From assembly GCF_000981765.1 (NCBI RefSeq), contig NZ_CP010975.1, positions 310,001 to 374,000 of the forward strand: a stretch of DNA of 64,000 nucleotides. Reading direction: 5' to 3'. The translations under genes and the position numbers were made by a program. The stretch is from Kangiella geojedonensis. GTDB taxonomy: Bacteria > Pseudomonadota > Gammaproteobacteria > Enterobacterales > Kangiellaceae. Below are positions 25,856-35,068 of this stretch, in pieces; within the stretch, counting starts at the first letter, position 1; the number at the start of each line of letters is the position of its first letter. The notes under the pieces are model-generated. The model was not told the origin of the DNA and did not search any database. It saw only the letters and a program-made list of their open reading frames with translations.

Positions 25856-27001
25856 CTATTTCTGCGTATGAGACGCTTCCGCTTCTTGTGGTTTATTTGA
25901 GTTCGGCAAAATTTGTACAGGTGTTCCAGGTTGTAAAAACTGGGTATTGCTGACGATAACTTTATCGCCTTCAGCTAAACCGCTTTTAATTACCCAACTG
26001 GTGCCCATCATGGGTCCTAACTCGACTGGCTGCATGGCTAACTTGCCATCTTTGACCACTTTAACCATGGCGCCTTGAGCCGTGACTTGCACCGCTTTTT
26101 GTGGAACTTGTAATAAGGTTTGTGAATCAGCAACAGGCGCTTTCACGCGTACGAACATGCCCGGTAATAGTTTGTTATCGGGGTTCTTTACGGTGGCGCG
26201 CAATAAGATTGAGCCTGTGTCACGATCGACCGAGAGGCTAGAGAACTCTAGATGCCCTGGGTGCTCATAAGGCGTGCCGTCGTTGAACATTATTTCAATT
26301 TGCTGAGACTCTGAATCAGTAGCGTCTGAGCTTGAGAACAACTCACGCATCTTGTTGATCTCAGTTGGTGAACGAGTAAAGTCGACATACACTTCATCCA
26401 GTTGCTCAATGGTTGCTAAATGGGTGGCGTTGGCGGCACTGACCAAAGTTCCTTCAGTGACTAAAGCGCGACCAATACGACCAGAAATTGGCGCTTCAAC
26501 GGTGGCGTAGTCTAAACTGATCTGAGCTTTTTCAACTTCAGCTTTGGCTTGTTCGACGCGAGCATCAGCTTGTTGGCTTTGTGCTAGGTAAGTGTCGTAC
26601 TCTTGCTGACTGACGGCTCCCTGTTGTAACAGTGATTCGTAACGCTTTAAGGTTTGCTTATTTAACTTTTGCTGTGCTCGGGCATTGCTCAAATCCGCTT
26701 TCGCTGCGTTGAGGTTGGCTTTCATCACGCGATCATCGATTTGGAAAAGAGGCTGACCTTGCTTTACATCCACGCCTTCAGTAAACAGGCGCTTCTCAAG
26801 AATGCCATCAACTCGTGCGCGAACTTCTGACGTTCTAACGGCTACCACGCGGCCTGGCAAATTCTGGGTAATGGTTGTGGTTTCTGCAGTCACTTCTGCT
26901 ACTTGTACCGGAGCAGCCTGCTGTTCACCTTGTTGTGCGGCAAACCCAGTGGTTGCACTGGCGCTAATCAACAAAGTACTGATTAAAACTATTTTCTTCA
27001 T
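25856..27001 (-). CDS. RND efflux periplasmic adaptor (AcrA/MexA family)
   Basis: A 381-residue membrane fusion protein bridging the pump and the outer-membrane channel. A Sec signal peptide ends at TTGFAA; no lipobox Cys is present, so unlike AcrA it appears not lipidated. Lipoyl half-motifs flank a coiled-coil hairpin (about 95-160, rich in Ala, Gln and Leu): VRARVDGILEKRLFTEGVDVKQGQPLFQID and VEAPISGRIGRALVTEGTLV. A beta-barrel and membrane-proximal domain follow. The gene is 5 bp after tetR's stop and 9 bp before the pump gene. Confidence 0.95.
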   Translation of the reverse strand: MKKIVLISTLLISASATTGFAAQQGEQQAAPVQVAEVTAETTTITQNLPGRVVAVRTSEVRARVDGILEKRLFTEGVDVKQGQPLFQIDDRVMKANLNAAKADLSNARAQQKLNKQTLKRYESLLQQGAVSQQEYDTYLAQSQQADARVEQAKAEVEKAQISLDYATVEAPISGRIGRALVTEGTLVSAANATHLATIEQLDEVYVDFTRSPTEINKMRELFSSSDATDSESQQIEIMFNDGTPYEHPGHLEFSSLSVDRDTGSILLRATVKNPDNKLLPGMFVRVKAPVADSQTLLQVPQKAVQVTAQGAMVKVVKDGKLAMQPVELGPMMGTSWVIKSGLAEGDKVIVSNTQFLQPGTPVQILPNSNKPQEAEASHTQK

Positions 27002-27006
27002 ACTGT

Positions 27007-27600
27007 TTATCCTTGAGCCTGTTGCGTAGCGGTGTTGTGAGTAGGGGTACTCAGCGCAGACCAGGCAAAGTCGACCATTGATTGAATTCGTTCTTCGGTA
27101 ATCTCTACGCCATTGACGTAGTAGTAATGCATCAAGAAGCTCATACCACCATAAATTGATAGATGCTGTTCTGGGGCATCGGGTGAGCGGATCACGCCGG
27201 CCTCATACGCACCTTCATAGAGTTTGAAGAATGTCTCGTACAGAGGGAAAAGCTTTTCTCGTGTTTCTTGCGTGATCACGGGTGAGAAGGCATATAAATG
27301 CAAGAACCTGAAATAGGAGCAGTTCTCCATCATAAACTGGATTATTTTGGTATAAACCGTTTTAAAGCGGTCCTCAAAACTAGCCTCAGCGTCATAATGC
27401 TCGAGCAAAAACTCGACTTCACTGCGCTTTACGTGGAGGAAACACTCGTTTATCAGGTGTTCTTTGCCTTCAAAGTAGTTGTAAACACTCCCTGTCGCGA
27501 CCTCAGCTTCTTTCGCAACCAGTGCCATAGAAGAGCCTTGAAGACCCCGTTCGACAAATAAACGAATGGCTGCCTCGAGGATTTGGTGCTGTTTGGACAT
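27007..27600 (-). CDS. TetR family repressor of the efflux operon
   Basis: A 197-residue repressor. The N-terminal HTH reads ILEAAIRLFVERGLQGSSMALVAKEAEVATGSVYNYFEGKEHL (split across helices 1-4), a clear AcrR/TetR DNA-binding domain; the C-terminal ligand domain is all-helical. It is the first gene of the efflux operon, in the same direction as the pump genes rather than divergent. A palindromic operator overlaps its own promoter, so it should autoregulate together with the pump. Confidence 0.93.
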   Translation of the reverse strand: MSKQHQILEAAIRLFVERGLQGSSMALVAKEAEVATGSVYNYFEGKEHLINECFLHVKRSEVEFLLEHYDAEASFEDRFKTVYTKIIQFMMENCSYFRFLHLYAFSPVITQETREKLFPLYETFFKLYEGAYEAGVIRSPDAPEQHLSIYGGMSFLMHYYYVNGVEITEERIQSMVDFAWSALSTPTHNTATQQAQG

Positions 27601-27615
27601 GGCATATCAAAATAA

Positions 27616-27659
27616 AATGAACGTTCATTCATTTTATGCGGTTCGGATGTTTGACGCAA
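27616..27659 (-). promoter_or_regulatory. Promoter and TetR operator of the efflux operon
   Basis: On the minus strand TTGCGT (27659-27654) and TAAAAT (27636-27631) are 17 bp apart. Immediately downstream is AATGAACGTTCATT (27616-27629), a perfect 14-bp palindrome of the kind bound by TetR-family repressors. It would cover the transcription start, and lies 16 bp upstream of the tetR ATG. Confidence 0.7.
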
Positions 27660-27840
27660 CACATGATGGGCAAGTATTTGTTAAATTATGTGTCTGTTTT
27701 GGTTGAAAAGCTCAGGTGTATTTTGTTTGAGTGAGTGGTAATATCAGTAAGATTATGAAATTACAGATAATTTTTTGTATAAGTATAAAAGTTAACGATA
27801 GTCACCATTAGCATCAAAAATGGCTTGATAGGAGATTTCT

Positions 27841-29196
27841 ATGAGTAAGTGGGTGAATCTAGGTGTTGTAGCCGTGTTAGGTTTGAGTCTTTTAACGACG
27901 AATGCCGAGGAGTATCGACAGGGGGTGGAAATAACGGAAACGCCAAAAGTGCTGTCGCATCGTGACCGAGTCGAGCCGGTTAACCGTATTTTGAAACACC
28001 GACTGGATCATCTACTCCCTCGCTTGATGAAAGAGTCTGATCTGGATATGTGGCTGGTGATTAACCGTGAGTATGGCGAAGATGCCTTATTTTACACGCT
28101 TGTGCCAGAACCGACGTTTGCTGCTAGACGTACAACATTGTTGGTTTTCGCCAAAAAAGCAAATACAGTAGAGCGCTTTAGTGTCAGTCGTTATGACATT
28201 GGTGACTTTTATAAATCGCGTTGGCAAGGCGGAACCGTCGATCAGCAGTGGGATCGCCTTGCTGAGATCATCGAAGATTATGACCCGAAAAGTATTGGTA
28301 TTAATGTTAGTGAAGAGTGGGCTTTAGCAGACGGATTAACTCAAGGCCTACATCAAAAACTACTCAAGCATTTACCAGAAAAATACCAAAAGCGATTGGT
28401 CAGTTCTGAAGAGCTGGTGATTCGCTGGATGGAGACGCGCACAGCACCGGAGTTAGAGGTATATCCGCAAATCGTGAAAGTGGCGAGGGGTGTTATCGAC
28501 GAAGCGTTTTCCAATAAAGTGATTACACCGGGCGTGACGACGGATCAAGATGTTGCTTGGTATATTCGAGAACGGTTTGAGGAACTTGGTGTAAAACCGT
28601 GGTTCCAGCCCTATGTCACCATTCAACGACGAGGTGATGAAAACGAGCCTAACTCACCATTTTTTGGGAAGGGTAATCGAACGATCGAACCCGGTGACAT
28701 TATTCATACCGATGTTGGCTTGTGTTATTTAAAACTTTGTACTGATACGCAGGAAATGGGCTATGTGGCCAAGTTTGGTGAATATGAAGTACCGCAAGGC
28801 TTAGTCAAAGCTTTAAAAGTAGGCAATCAGTGGCAGGATATCCTGACTGCGGAATTTAAAAACGGCAGAACGGGAAATGACATTTTAACTGCGACACATA
28901 AGGCATCAAAGCGTCAAGGCATTAACTCTAGCACTTATACTCACCCTCTGGGTTTTGTGGGACATGCAATAGGGCCAACCATCGGTATGTGGGATAATCA
29001 AGGGCCAACGCCTGTGAAAGGTGACTGGAAACTGTATCCAAATACAGGTTATGCCATCGAAGGTAATGTCAAAGTCAGCTTGCCTGAGTGGAATAATCAG
29101 CTGATCCAGATCATGCTGGAGCAATCCGCCGTGTTTGATGGTGAGCAGGTTATTTATCTGGGTGGACGCCAAACTGAGTGGCACTTTGTCCGTTAA
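27841..29196 (+). CDS. Exported M24 family (Xaa-Pro aminopeptidase-like) protein
   Basis: A 451-residue protein with an N-terminal signal peptide (about 1-22). A creatinase/prolidase N-domain-like region (about 40-190) precedes a pita-bread M24 domain. Candidate metal ligands are Asp in HTDVGLCYLKLCTD (two Asp), His in FVGHAIGPTIG, Glu in YAIEGNV and Glu near the C-terminus in GGRQTEWHF. M24 enzymes remove N-terminal residues next to proline or hydrolyse related substrates; periplasmic location suggests peptide scavenging, consistent with the proteases nearby. A GGAG site precedes the ATG. It is monocistronic. Confidence 0.85.
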   Translation: MSKWVNLGVVAVLGLSLLTTNAEEYRQGVEITETPKVLSHRDRVEPVNRILKHRLDHLLPRLMKESDLDMWLVINREYGEDALFYTLVPEPTFAARRTTLLVFAKKANTVERFSVSRYDIGDFYKSRWQGGTVDQQWDRLAEIIEDYDPKSIGINVSEEWALADGLTQGLHQKLLKHLPEKYQKRLVSSEELVIRWMETRTAPELEVYPQIVKVARGVIDEAFSNKVITPGVTTDQDVAWYIRERFEELGVKPWFQPYVTIQRRGDENEPNSPFFGKGNRTIEPGDIIHTDVGLCYLKLCTDTQEMGYVAKFGEYEVPQGLVKALKVGNQWQDILTAEFKNGRTGNDILTATHKASKRQGINSSTYTHPLGFVGHAIGPTIGMWDNQGPTPVKGDWKLYPNTGYAIEGNVKVSLPEWNNQLIQIMLEQSAVFDGEQVIYLGGRQTEWHFVR

Positions 29197-29214
29197 TCTG
29201 TAGAGCGAGAACTA

Positions 29215-29239
29215 AAAAGGCAGCTTTAAGCTGCCTTTT
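29215..29239. terminator. Bidirectional intrinsic terminator
   Basis: AAAAGGCAGC (29215-29224) pairs with GCTGCCTTTT (29230-29239) around a 5-nt loop, with A/T tracts on both sides. It serves the M24 gene on the plus strand, and on the minus strand it contains the last codons of the DUF4442 gene, ending the tat/ubi transcript. Confidence 0.85.
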
Positions 29240-29687
29240 GTTTTTTAGAGATATGAATTGTCTTCCAGACTTTAGCTATGAGCAAGCCATCAGCATCCAT
29301 GATATCAACTTCAAACACGGGCTCGATTTTGTCCTGAGTGCGTAGCTGTTCTTTAAAGTCACTGACCTGCTGTTCACTGACTTTAAACTCAGCAAACACA
29401 TCTTTGCGTCCAGGCTTAATAAACTTAATTTCTGCTTTTTTGTCCCACACCACATAGTCACGTCCCATCTTGTGCAAAAGTAGGAGCATGTAAAAAGGGT
29501 CAGTCATGGAAAACAGTGAACCACCGTAGTGGGTATTGACGTAATTACGGTTAAACCAGTATTTGCGTAAACGAGCTTTAGCAAACGACCAGTCTTCCGC
29601 AAGTTCGATGACGCGGATACCAGCGCCCCAAAGAGGTGGCCATAAGTTGAGTACGCGCTTAAGAGTTTTGGGTTTTAGTGTCTTCAT
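29226..29687 (-). CDS. DUF4442 hotdog-fold protein
   Basis: A 153-residue protein of the DUF4442 family (hotdog, thioesterase-like). The diagnostic stretch is WPPLWGAGIRVIELAEDWSFAKARL, followed by NYVNTHYGGSLFSMTDPFY, which corresponds to the hotdog helix. Substrate unknown; acyl-CoA thioester hydrolysis is a family-level guess. I choose the ATG at 29687, which overlaps the tatC 3' end by 29 bp; a TTG at 29741 would add 18 residues not typical of the family. Confidence 0.75.
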   Translation of the reverse strand: MKTLKPKTLKRVLNLWPPLWGAGIRVIELAEDWSFAKARLRKYWFNRNYVNTHYGGSLFSMTDPFYMLLLLHKMGRDYVVWDKKAEIKFIKPGRKDVFAEFKVSEQQVSDFKEQLRTQDKIEPVFEVDIMDADGLLIAKVWKTIHISKKQKAA

Positions 29688-30441
29688 CAGTATCGTTATT
29701 GTTGTGGGTATTAGCTTTCTTTGGTGAGTATGCTCGCGCAAATATCAACCCTAGCTCAAAGAGAATCCACATGGGAATTGCCAGTAACACCTGTGAAATC
29801 ATGTCTGGGGGTGTTAGTAGCATCGCGAACACAAAAATCCCGACGACCATGTAAGGGCGCGTATTAGACAACTTTTCATGGCTAACAAGCCCAGACCAGA
29901 TCAGCAACATAGTGGCGATTGGTATTTCAAAAGCGAGGCCAAAGGCGAAGAACAGTTTTAAAGCTATCGACAGTACGCTATTAATATCAGGCAAATAGTT
30001 AACGTCCTGGGGGCCAATACTAGACAGGAAGCTAAAGATGATTGGAAAAATAATGAAGTAGGCGAAAGCGATGCCGGCATAGAATAGGAGTATGCTACTG
30101 ACTAATAAGGGGACGGCAAACCCTTTTTCATGTTTATAAAGTCCGGGAGAAATAAATAGCCAGGCTTGATGAAGCACAAAGGGCATGGCGATAAATATAG
30201 CCATCACAAAAGCTAACTTGAACGGCGCGAATAAGGGTGCGGTGACATCAATGGCAATAAGGGTTGAGCTTTCGGGTAGTGCTTCTTTGAGTGGTTTCGA
30301 TAACCACTCATAAAGTTCGTTAGCGAAAAATGCTAAACCGACAAATATAACAACAATTACTAGAACTGAGCGAAGTAGGCGTGAGCGTAACTCGATCAGA
30401 TGCGATAGCAATGGCATGTCATTAGCGTTAGAGTCACTCAT
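29659..30441 (-). CDS. tatC: Sec-independent protein translocase TatC
   Basis: A 260-residue inner-membrane receptor of the Tat pathway that recognises twin-arginine signals with TatB. Six TM helices are visible, with the family N-terminal sequence PLLSHLIELRSRLLRS carrying the conserved Glu/Arg pair used for signal-peptide contact, and FFAFGLAFEIPIATMLLIWSGLV with the conserved intramembrane Glu. The C-terminus is hydrophilic, Asn/Thr/Asp-rich. It follows tatB by 5 bp. Confidence 0.97.
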   Translation of the reverse strand: MSDSNANDMPLLSHLIELRSRLLRSVLVIVVIFVGLAFFANELYEWLSKPLKEALPESSTLIAIDVTAPLFAPFKLAFVMAIFIAMPFVLHQAWLFISPGLYKHEKGFAVPLLVSSILLFYAGIAFAYFIIFPIIFSFLSSIGPQDVNYLPDINSVLSIALKLFFAFGLAFEIPIATMLLIWSGLVSHEKLSNTRPYMVVGIFVFAMLLTPPDMISQVLLAIPMWILFELGLIFARAYSPKKANTHNNNDTDEDTKTQNS

Positions 30442-30446
30442 AGGGA

Positions 30447-30806
30447 TTAGCGCTGCTTGTTTGAGTCATCGAGATTCTTGGAGCTGCTTTTCAGCGCTTG
30501 CTCTGCTTTTTGCTTAGCGGCTTCAGCGGCTTGAATTTTTTTCTCAGCTTCGTCACGAAGCTTTTGTAAATCCGTTCCTTCAGCTTGACGCTTAATCATC
30601 GCTTCGTGTTCGGCGAGCTTCTTCTTCATCTCGTCGAGTTCAAGTTCGCGATTAACCTGATGATTAAAATTGGTGACCGTACGCTTGGCTTTGCCTGCCC
30701 AGCGTCCGAAAGTTTGCATGGCCTTAGGCAATCGTTCTGGCCCTAACACTAATAAGGCCAGTATCATGACTAACAGTAATTCTGCAAAACCAATATCAAA
30801 AGGCAT
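30447..30806 (-). CDS. tatB: Sec-independent protein translocase TatB
   Basis: A 119-residue protein: one N-terminal TM helix with the Glu of FDIGFAELLLVMILALLVLGP, the GPERLP hinge, an amphipathic helix, and a long charged coiled-coil tail. The FxELxxV…GPE pattern separates it from TatA. It forms the substrate receptor with TatC. Neighbours are tatA (19 bp upstream) and tatC (5 bp downstream). Confidence 0.96.
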   Translation of the reverse strand: MPFDIGFAELLLVMILALLVLGPERLPKAMQTFGRWAGKAKRTVTNFNHQVNRELELDEMKKKLAEHEAMIKRQAEGTDLQKLRDEAEKKIQAAEAAKQKAEQALKSSSKNLDDSNKQR

Positions 30807-30825
30807 GGGCGACTAAGGAAGTGGG

Positions 30826-31074
30826 TTAAGATTTTTTATTACTATCAGTGTCTTTTGACTCAGAAAAGTTGGCATCTTGAGTCGTGTTGTCGCGGTTATC
30901 ATTAAGATGGCTGGTTTCTTCTTTTTTGTCATCTTCATCTTTAAACGCTTTTTTGAAATTCTTGAAGGCTGCGCCAACATCGCCACCAGCATTGCGTAAT
31001 TTCTTTGTGCCAAACAACAATAAGATAATCACCAAAATGATGATTAATTCCCACATACCAAATTTACTGAACAT
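30826..31074 (-). CDS. tatA: Sec-independent protein translocase TatA
   Basis: An 82-residue pore-forming component: MFSKFGMWELIIILVIILLLFGTKKLRNAG has the TM helix followed by the FGTKKLR hinge and an amphipathic helix (GGDVGAAFKNFKKAFKD), then an acidic tail. It is first of the tatABC set, 28 bp after the HIT-protein gene, a linkage frequent downstream of ubiB in gammaproteobacteria. Confidence 0.96.
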   Translation of the reverse strand: MFSKFGMWELIIILVIILLLFGTKKLRNAGGDVGAAFKNFKKAFKDEDDKKEETSHLNDNRDNTTQDANFSESKDTDSNKKS

Positions 31075-31102
31075 TTGAACCTCTACTTAAGTCAATTGGC
31101 GC

Positions 31103-31441
31103 TCACGCAAACGGCATCTTACCGCCACCACCAAGAATATGGATGTGTATATGATACACTTCTTGCCCGCCTTCATCACCTGTATTAATCACGGTTCTGA
31201 AGCCTTTTTCGCATCCTGCATCATGCGCTATCTGTGGTACTTTACGCATCATGTAACCTAGAAGCTCCTGATCACTGTCTTCAACGTCGGCTAAGCTTGC
31301 GATATGTTTCTTGGGAATCATCAGCAAGTGCACCGGTGTTTTAGGAGCAATATCCTTAAAAACATAGATTTTGTCGTCTTCATAGACTTTGTCGGATGGT
31401 ATATCACCATCAATGATTTTGCAGAAAAGGCAATCACTCAT
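31103..31441 (-). CDS. hinT: HIT family purine nucleoside phosphoramidase HinT
   Basis: A 112-residue histidine-triad protein. CLFCKIIDGDIPSDKVYEDD at the N-terminus and the catalytic triad YHIHIHILGG near residue 100 identify the HinT branch, which hydrolyses AMP-lysine and related phosphoramidates. Located between ubiB (27 bp upstream) and tatA on the same strand. Confidence 0.94.
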   Translation of the reverse strand: MSDCLFCKIIDGDIPSDKVYEDDKIYVFKDIAPKTPVHLLMIPKKHIASLADVEDSDQELLGYMMRKVPQIAHDAGCEKGFRTVINTGDEGGQEVYHIHIHILGGGGKMPFA

Positions 31442-31468
31442 TATTTAAATAACTCCCTAGATAGAAAT

Positions 31469-33121
31469 TCATTTTACTTTAATCGGCCACAAGCTTTTGA
31501 CCAAGAAGGCGAGCCCAACAACGCCAACTATCAGGCTGGGAACCCAGTCATCTGGAATCCCTAGATAAAGTAGGCCGCTTAAAAGAGCGAAGCCGCTACC
31601 GATGATGGCGTGCTTTTGTGCGCCACTCTGGCGTAGCTTGTACTGCTCTAGTTGTGTGATTTCTTGCTTGAGGCTATCAAATTTTTCTAATTCTTGGCCC
31701 AGTTTTTGCACATTATCAAACAATAACCCTGGGATTTTTGGGGCTTTATGCAACCAGTCGGGTAGCTGAGTTTTGACTTCCTCGAAAATAGCTTTGGGGC
31801 CAATTTGGTCTCGCAACCACTTCCTAAGGTAAGGTTGTGCCGTTTCCCAGAGATCGAGCTCTGGATAAAGTTGACGCCCTAAACCTTCGACGTAAAGCAA
31901 TGTTTTCTGTAGCAGTACCAGCTGAGGCTGTACTTGCATATTAAAACGGCGTGCAGTTTGGAATAGTTGGATTAAGAAGTGACCAAAGGAGATCTCTGCT
32001 AGCGCTTTGCCAAAAATAGGTTCACAAGCTGCACGTATGGCCGATTCAAACTCAGGGATCGAAACGTCTTCATCAATCCAGCCTGACTCAACATGAAGTT
32101 CAGCGATACGTTTATAATCGCGATCAAAGAAAGCGAGGAAGTTGTGCGCTAAGTAGCGTTTATCATCTTCATCCAAGGTACCCATGATGCCGCAATCAAT
32201 CGCGATATATTGTGGTTTGTCCGGATTAGTTGTATCAACAAAAATGTTTCCAGGATGCATATCAGCGTGAAAGAAGCTATCGCGGAATACTTGGGTAAAG
32301 AAAATTTCGACACCGCGATCAGCCAGCTCCTTCATGTTGACGCCTTCATCTTTAAGGCGTCTGACGTCGCCAATAGGCGTACCAGCAATCTTTTCTACCA
32401 CCATGACTTTGCTGCGCGTATAGTCCCAATAAACTTTAGGAACGTACAACAGCTCAGAGTCTTGGAAGTTGTGTCGTAAGTGAGAAGTGTTAGCAGCTTC
32501 GATTCTCAGATCAATTTCACGCTCTAAGGTAGAGTCATACTCTTTAACCACTTCTTTAATGCGTAGTCGGCGAGCTTCGCTTGAGTATTTCTCCGCCCAA
32601 CTAGCCAATTCATACATCATGCTTAAGTCACGACGAATTTTCTGTCGAATCTTTGGGCGCAAGACTTTAATAACCACTGCTTCACCCGTCTTTAAAGTGG
32701 CTTCATGAACTTGTGCAATGGAAGCGGAGGCCAGCGGCGTGGTGTTAAAGTCACTAAACACGGCGTCTAGTGTCGATCCCAGCTGCTGCTCTACAACATT
32801 TTTAGCCTCTTCAGAGGAAAATGGCTCTACCTGATCTTGCAACCTAGCCAACTCGTCAGCAATGTCTGGTGGTACTAAGTCGCGCCGAGTCGATAGCATT
32901 TGCCCCAGTTTGATATAAATAGGGCCAAGTTCAGTTAGAGCCAGTCGCAAGCGTTCGCCACGAGATTTATCGTGAGCAGACTTGTGAAAACTGAAGGAGA
33001 AAAGCTTTGCTACGGGACGTAAAACCGCTAGCGGTGTTGGAGTTAAAAACTCATCAAGACCATAGCGGACTAAGGTACGATTGATTTTCAGCGCGTGATG
33101 TAATTGTCTAATCGTATTCAT
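31469..33121 (-). CDS. ubiB: Ubiquinone biosynthesis atypical kinase UbiB
   Basis: A 550-residue membrane-associated protein of the ABC1/ADCK family, needed for ubiquinone biosynthesis in the Ubi metabolon, where its ATPase activity is thought to help lipid intermediates reach the enzymes. The KxGQ motif appears in GPIYIKLGQMLSTRRDLVPP, the Ala-rich loop in ASASIAQVHEA, and kinase residues in FFHADMHPGNIFVD and IDCGIMG. Two TM helices close the C-terminus. It starts on the base next to the ubiJ stop. Confidence 0.97.
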   Translation of the reverse strand: MNTIRQLHHALKINRTLVRYGLDEFLTPTPLAVLRPVAKLFSFSFHKSAHDKSRGERLRLALTELGPIYIKLGQMLSTRRDLVPPDIADELARLQDQVEPFSSEEAKNVVEQQLGSTLDAVFSDFNTTPLASASIAQVHEATLKTGEAVVIKVLRPKIRQKIRRDLSMMYELASWAEKYSSEARRLRIKEVVKEYDSTLEREIDLRIEAANTSHLRHNFQDSELLYVPKVYWDYTRSKVMVVEKIAGTPIGDVRRLKDEGVNMKELADRGVEIFFTQVFRDSFFHADMHPGNIFVDTTNPDKPQYIAIDCGIMGTLDEDDKRYLAHNFLAFFDRDYKRIAELHVESGWIDEDVSIPEFESAIRAACEPIFGKALAEISFGHFLIQLFQTARRFNMQVQPQLVLLQKTLLYVEGLGRQLYPELDLWETAQPYLRKWLRDQIGPKAIFEEVKTQLPDWLHKAPKIPGLLFDNVQKLGQELEKFDSLKQEITQLEQYKLRQSGAQKHAIIGSGFALLSGLLYLGIPDDWVPSLIVGVVGLAFLVKSLWPIKVK

Positions 33122-33742
33122 CTAGTGCGCCTTCTCCTGTTGGGACTGTTGTTTAAGTCGCTCAATACGCATGGCCAAGCGATCGACATCAGATTTTAAG
33201 TCAGCGATATCATCATAGAAGTTTTCTAACTCGATAGAAGCGGGTACTGCTTTGGCCTCAAATCGAAGGTATTCACTGGCATTCTGCTTTGCGGTTTGCT
33301 CGCTGCTCTTTAGCCATTTAAGAAGCGCTTGCCCGCCTTTAAAAAGTTGATGAGCCGCGATATCCCCTAGGTAGTGAGATAAGTGTTCTTCCCAGTCGAT
33401 ATCAAGTTGGTTAAAGAATTTTTGGAAGTTTTGTGCGGTGCTGATTTCGCCGGCAAACCGAACTTCGCCTTTAAAAATAGGATCACTATCATCACCCGAG
33501 GCCAAGTTGAAGAAAGAGAATAAGGTGCCAGACAGTTCCGCGTTGGATTCTTTTTCAAGCCCCGCCTTAATCAGAATGTAGCGCTCATCAATGATGAAGT
33601 AGAGTTTTTGATCAACATCAGTAAAGTGGAAGGCGATGATCTTTTGGTTAAGCTTGTCTAAACGGCGAGTGGCCTCAGGATCGAGACTGATGACTTTATT
33701 AATAACACTTTCGACGGTAGGGGCGAATAGCTCAACCAGCAT
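33122..33742 (-). CDS. ubiJ: Ubiquinone biosynthesis accessory factor UbiJ (SCP2 domain)
   Basis: A 206-residue lipid-binding accessory factor of aerobic ubiquinone synthesis. The N-terminal SCP2-like domain (about 20-120, including GEVRFAGEISTAQNFQKFF) binds polyprenyl intermediates, and the C-terminus is a coiled coil (LKSDVDRLAMRIERLKQQ). Its start overlaps the ubiE stop by one base (TAATG) and it abuts ubiB, the usual ubiE-J-B order. Confidence 0.93.
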   Translation of the reverse strand: MLVELFAPTVESVINKVISLDPEATRRLDKLNQKIIAFHFTDVDQKLYFIIDERYILIKAGLEKESNAELSGTLFSFFNLASGDDSDPIFKGEVRFAGEISTAQNFQKFFNQLDIDWEEHLSHYLGDIAAHQLFKGGQALLKWLKSSEQTAKQNASEYLRFEAKAVPASIELENFYDDIADLKSDVDRLAMRIERLKQQSQQEKAH

Positions 33743-34506
33743 TAGAACTTTTTTCCTATATGCAGCGCAACGACGCCGCCAGTTAAGTTAGTGTATTCGG
33801 CATCATCGAAGCCTGCGTCTTCCATCATGCCTTTTAACGTTTCTTGATCGGGATGCATGCGAATAGATTCGGCAAGGTACTTGTAGCTTTCAGAGTCATT
33901 CGCAACCAGTTTCCCCATGGCGGGCAATAAAGAAAAAGAGTAAATATCATAAACCTTAGACAATAAAGGTAGCGCTGGCTTAGAAAACTCAAGAACCAGT
34001 AACTTCCCTCCTGGCTTCAAAATGCGGTACATGGATTTTAAAGCTTTGTCTTTTTCAGTGACGTTGCGTAATCCAAAGGCAATAGTAATGCGATCAAAGT
34101 GGTTGTCTGGAAAAGGTAAACATTCGGCATTTGCCTGCACAAAATCAACGTTACCTACCACACCAGAATCGATCAATTTGGCACGACCAACTTTTATCAT
34201 GGAGTCGTTAATATCAGCCAAGGTTACTTGGCCCATTGGGCCTACAATTTTTGAGAACTTAGCTGTCAGATCTCCTGTGCCACCAGCGATATCAAGGATC
34301 TTCTGTCCACTACGAGCAGCCGCGCGCTCGATGGTATAGCGCTTCCATAGTCGATGCACGCCAAAGGACATGAGGTCGTTCATGACGTCGTATTTGCCGG
34401 CTACCGAGTGAAATACCTCGGCAACTTTTGCGGCTTTTTCTTCTTTAGCAACAGTCTGGTAGCCAAAGTGAGTTGTGCTGTCGTGCTTGTTGTCTTCTTG
34501 TGTCAT
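33742..34506 (-). CDS. ubiE: Ubiquinone/menaquinone C-methyltransferase UbiE
   Basis: A 254-residue SAM-dependent enzyme adding the C-methyl group in ubiquinone (and demethylmenaquinone) synthesis. Signature blocks are [22 protein letters not shown], motif [12 protein letters not shown] at residues 70-80, and the family-specific [19 protein letters not shown]. Length and order are standard. It leads the ubiE-ubiJ-ubiB-hinT-tatABC run. Confidence 0.97.
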   Translation of the reverse strand: MTQEDNKHDSTTHFGYQTVAKEEKAAKVAEVFHSVAGKYDVMNDLMSFGVHRLWKRYTIERAAARSGQKILDIAGGTGDLTAKFSKIVGPMGQVTLADINDSMIKVGRAKLIDSGVVGNVDFVQANAECLPFPDNHFDRITIAFGLRNVTEKDKALKSMYRILKPGGKLLVLEFSKPALPLLSKVYDIYSFSLLPAMGKLVANDSESYKYLAESIRMHPDQETLKGMMEDAGFDDAEYTNLTGGVVALHIGKKF

Positions 34507-34521
34507 GACTTTAATTCTTTA

Positions 34522-34920
34522 TTAGTGTTTCTCGTGAGCGTTAGGATCAAAAACTCCGACACTGGTATCCGATGAGCGATGCAGCCCGGCGGCTTCTAAT
34601 CGCTTGAGGTAGATTGCCCAGTTATCGGCATAATCACGCCCAAGTTCATACAGTGTTTGCCAAGTATACAGTCCGCTGTCGTGTCCGTCATCAAAACTGA
34701 GCCTGATTGCGTACTGTCCAACAGGCTCAACGTCTGTCACGGTAATGTTTTTTTTGCCACCGACCAGAGTCAGCTCTTGGTTGCCATGACCTCGAACTTC
34801 AGCAGAAGGCGAAAAAACTCGCAGGTATTCATAGGGTAGCAGGAAAGTGTTCCCAGAAAAACAGACCTCAAGTTGCCTTGATTTCTGGTGAAGCTTGATG
34901 GCGCTTGGAGCTTCGCTCAT
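34522..34920 (-). CDS. DUF971 (gamma-butyrobetaine hydroxylase-like N-terminal) protein
   Basis: A 132-residue protein of the DUF971 family. The domain includes LPYEYLRVFSPSAEVRGHG, VTDVEPVGQYAIRLSFDDGHDSGLYTW and a His/Asp-rich C-terminal end. Such single-domain proteins are regularly encoded beside ubiE or hslU in proteobacteria and have been suggested to take part in iron-sulfur or metal handling, but the role is not settled. It ends 15 bp before ubiE and is probably the first gene of that transcript. Confidence 0.85.
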   Translation of the reverse strand: MSEAPSAIKLHQKSRQLEVCFSGNTFLLPYEYLRVFSPSAEVRGHGNQELTLVGGKKNITVTDVEPVGQYAIRLSFDDGHDSGLYTWQTLYELGRDYADNWAIYLKRLEAAGLHRSSDTSVGVFDPNAHEKH

Positions 34921-35006
34921 GACGTTTGATTAACGGTTATTAACGTTGGATCAATTGTATCAGAGATGGGTGTTGAAACATAAATAGTTAGGAAGGGCGA
35001 ACATAA

Positions 35007-35032
35007 AAAAGCCGACCCTAGGGCCGGCTTTT
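35007..35032 (-). terminator. Intrinsic terminator after protease 1
   Basis: The minus strand reads AAAAGCCGG…CCGGCTTTT-like arms with one mismatch (AAAAGCCGACCCT / AGGGCCGGCTTTT) followed by a T run. It lies about 37 bp past the stop codon. Confidence 0.8.
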
Positions 35033-35068
35033 CATCATCTATAGTTAAGATGAACTAACGCGTGGAAA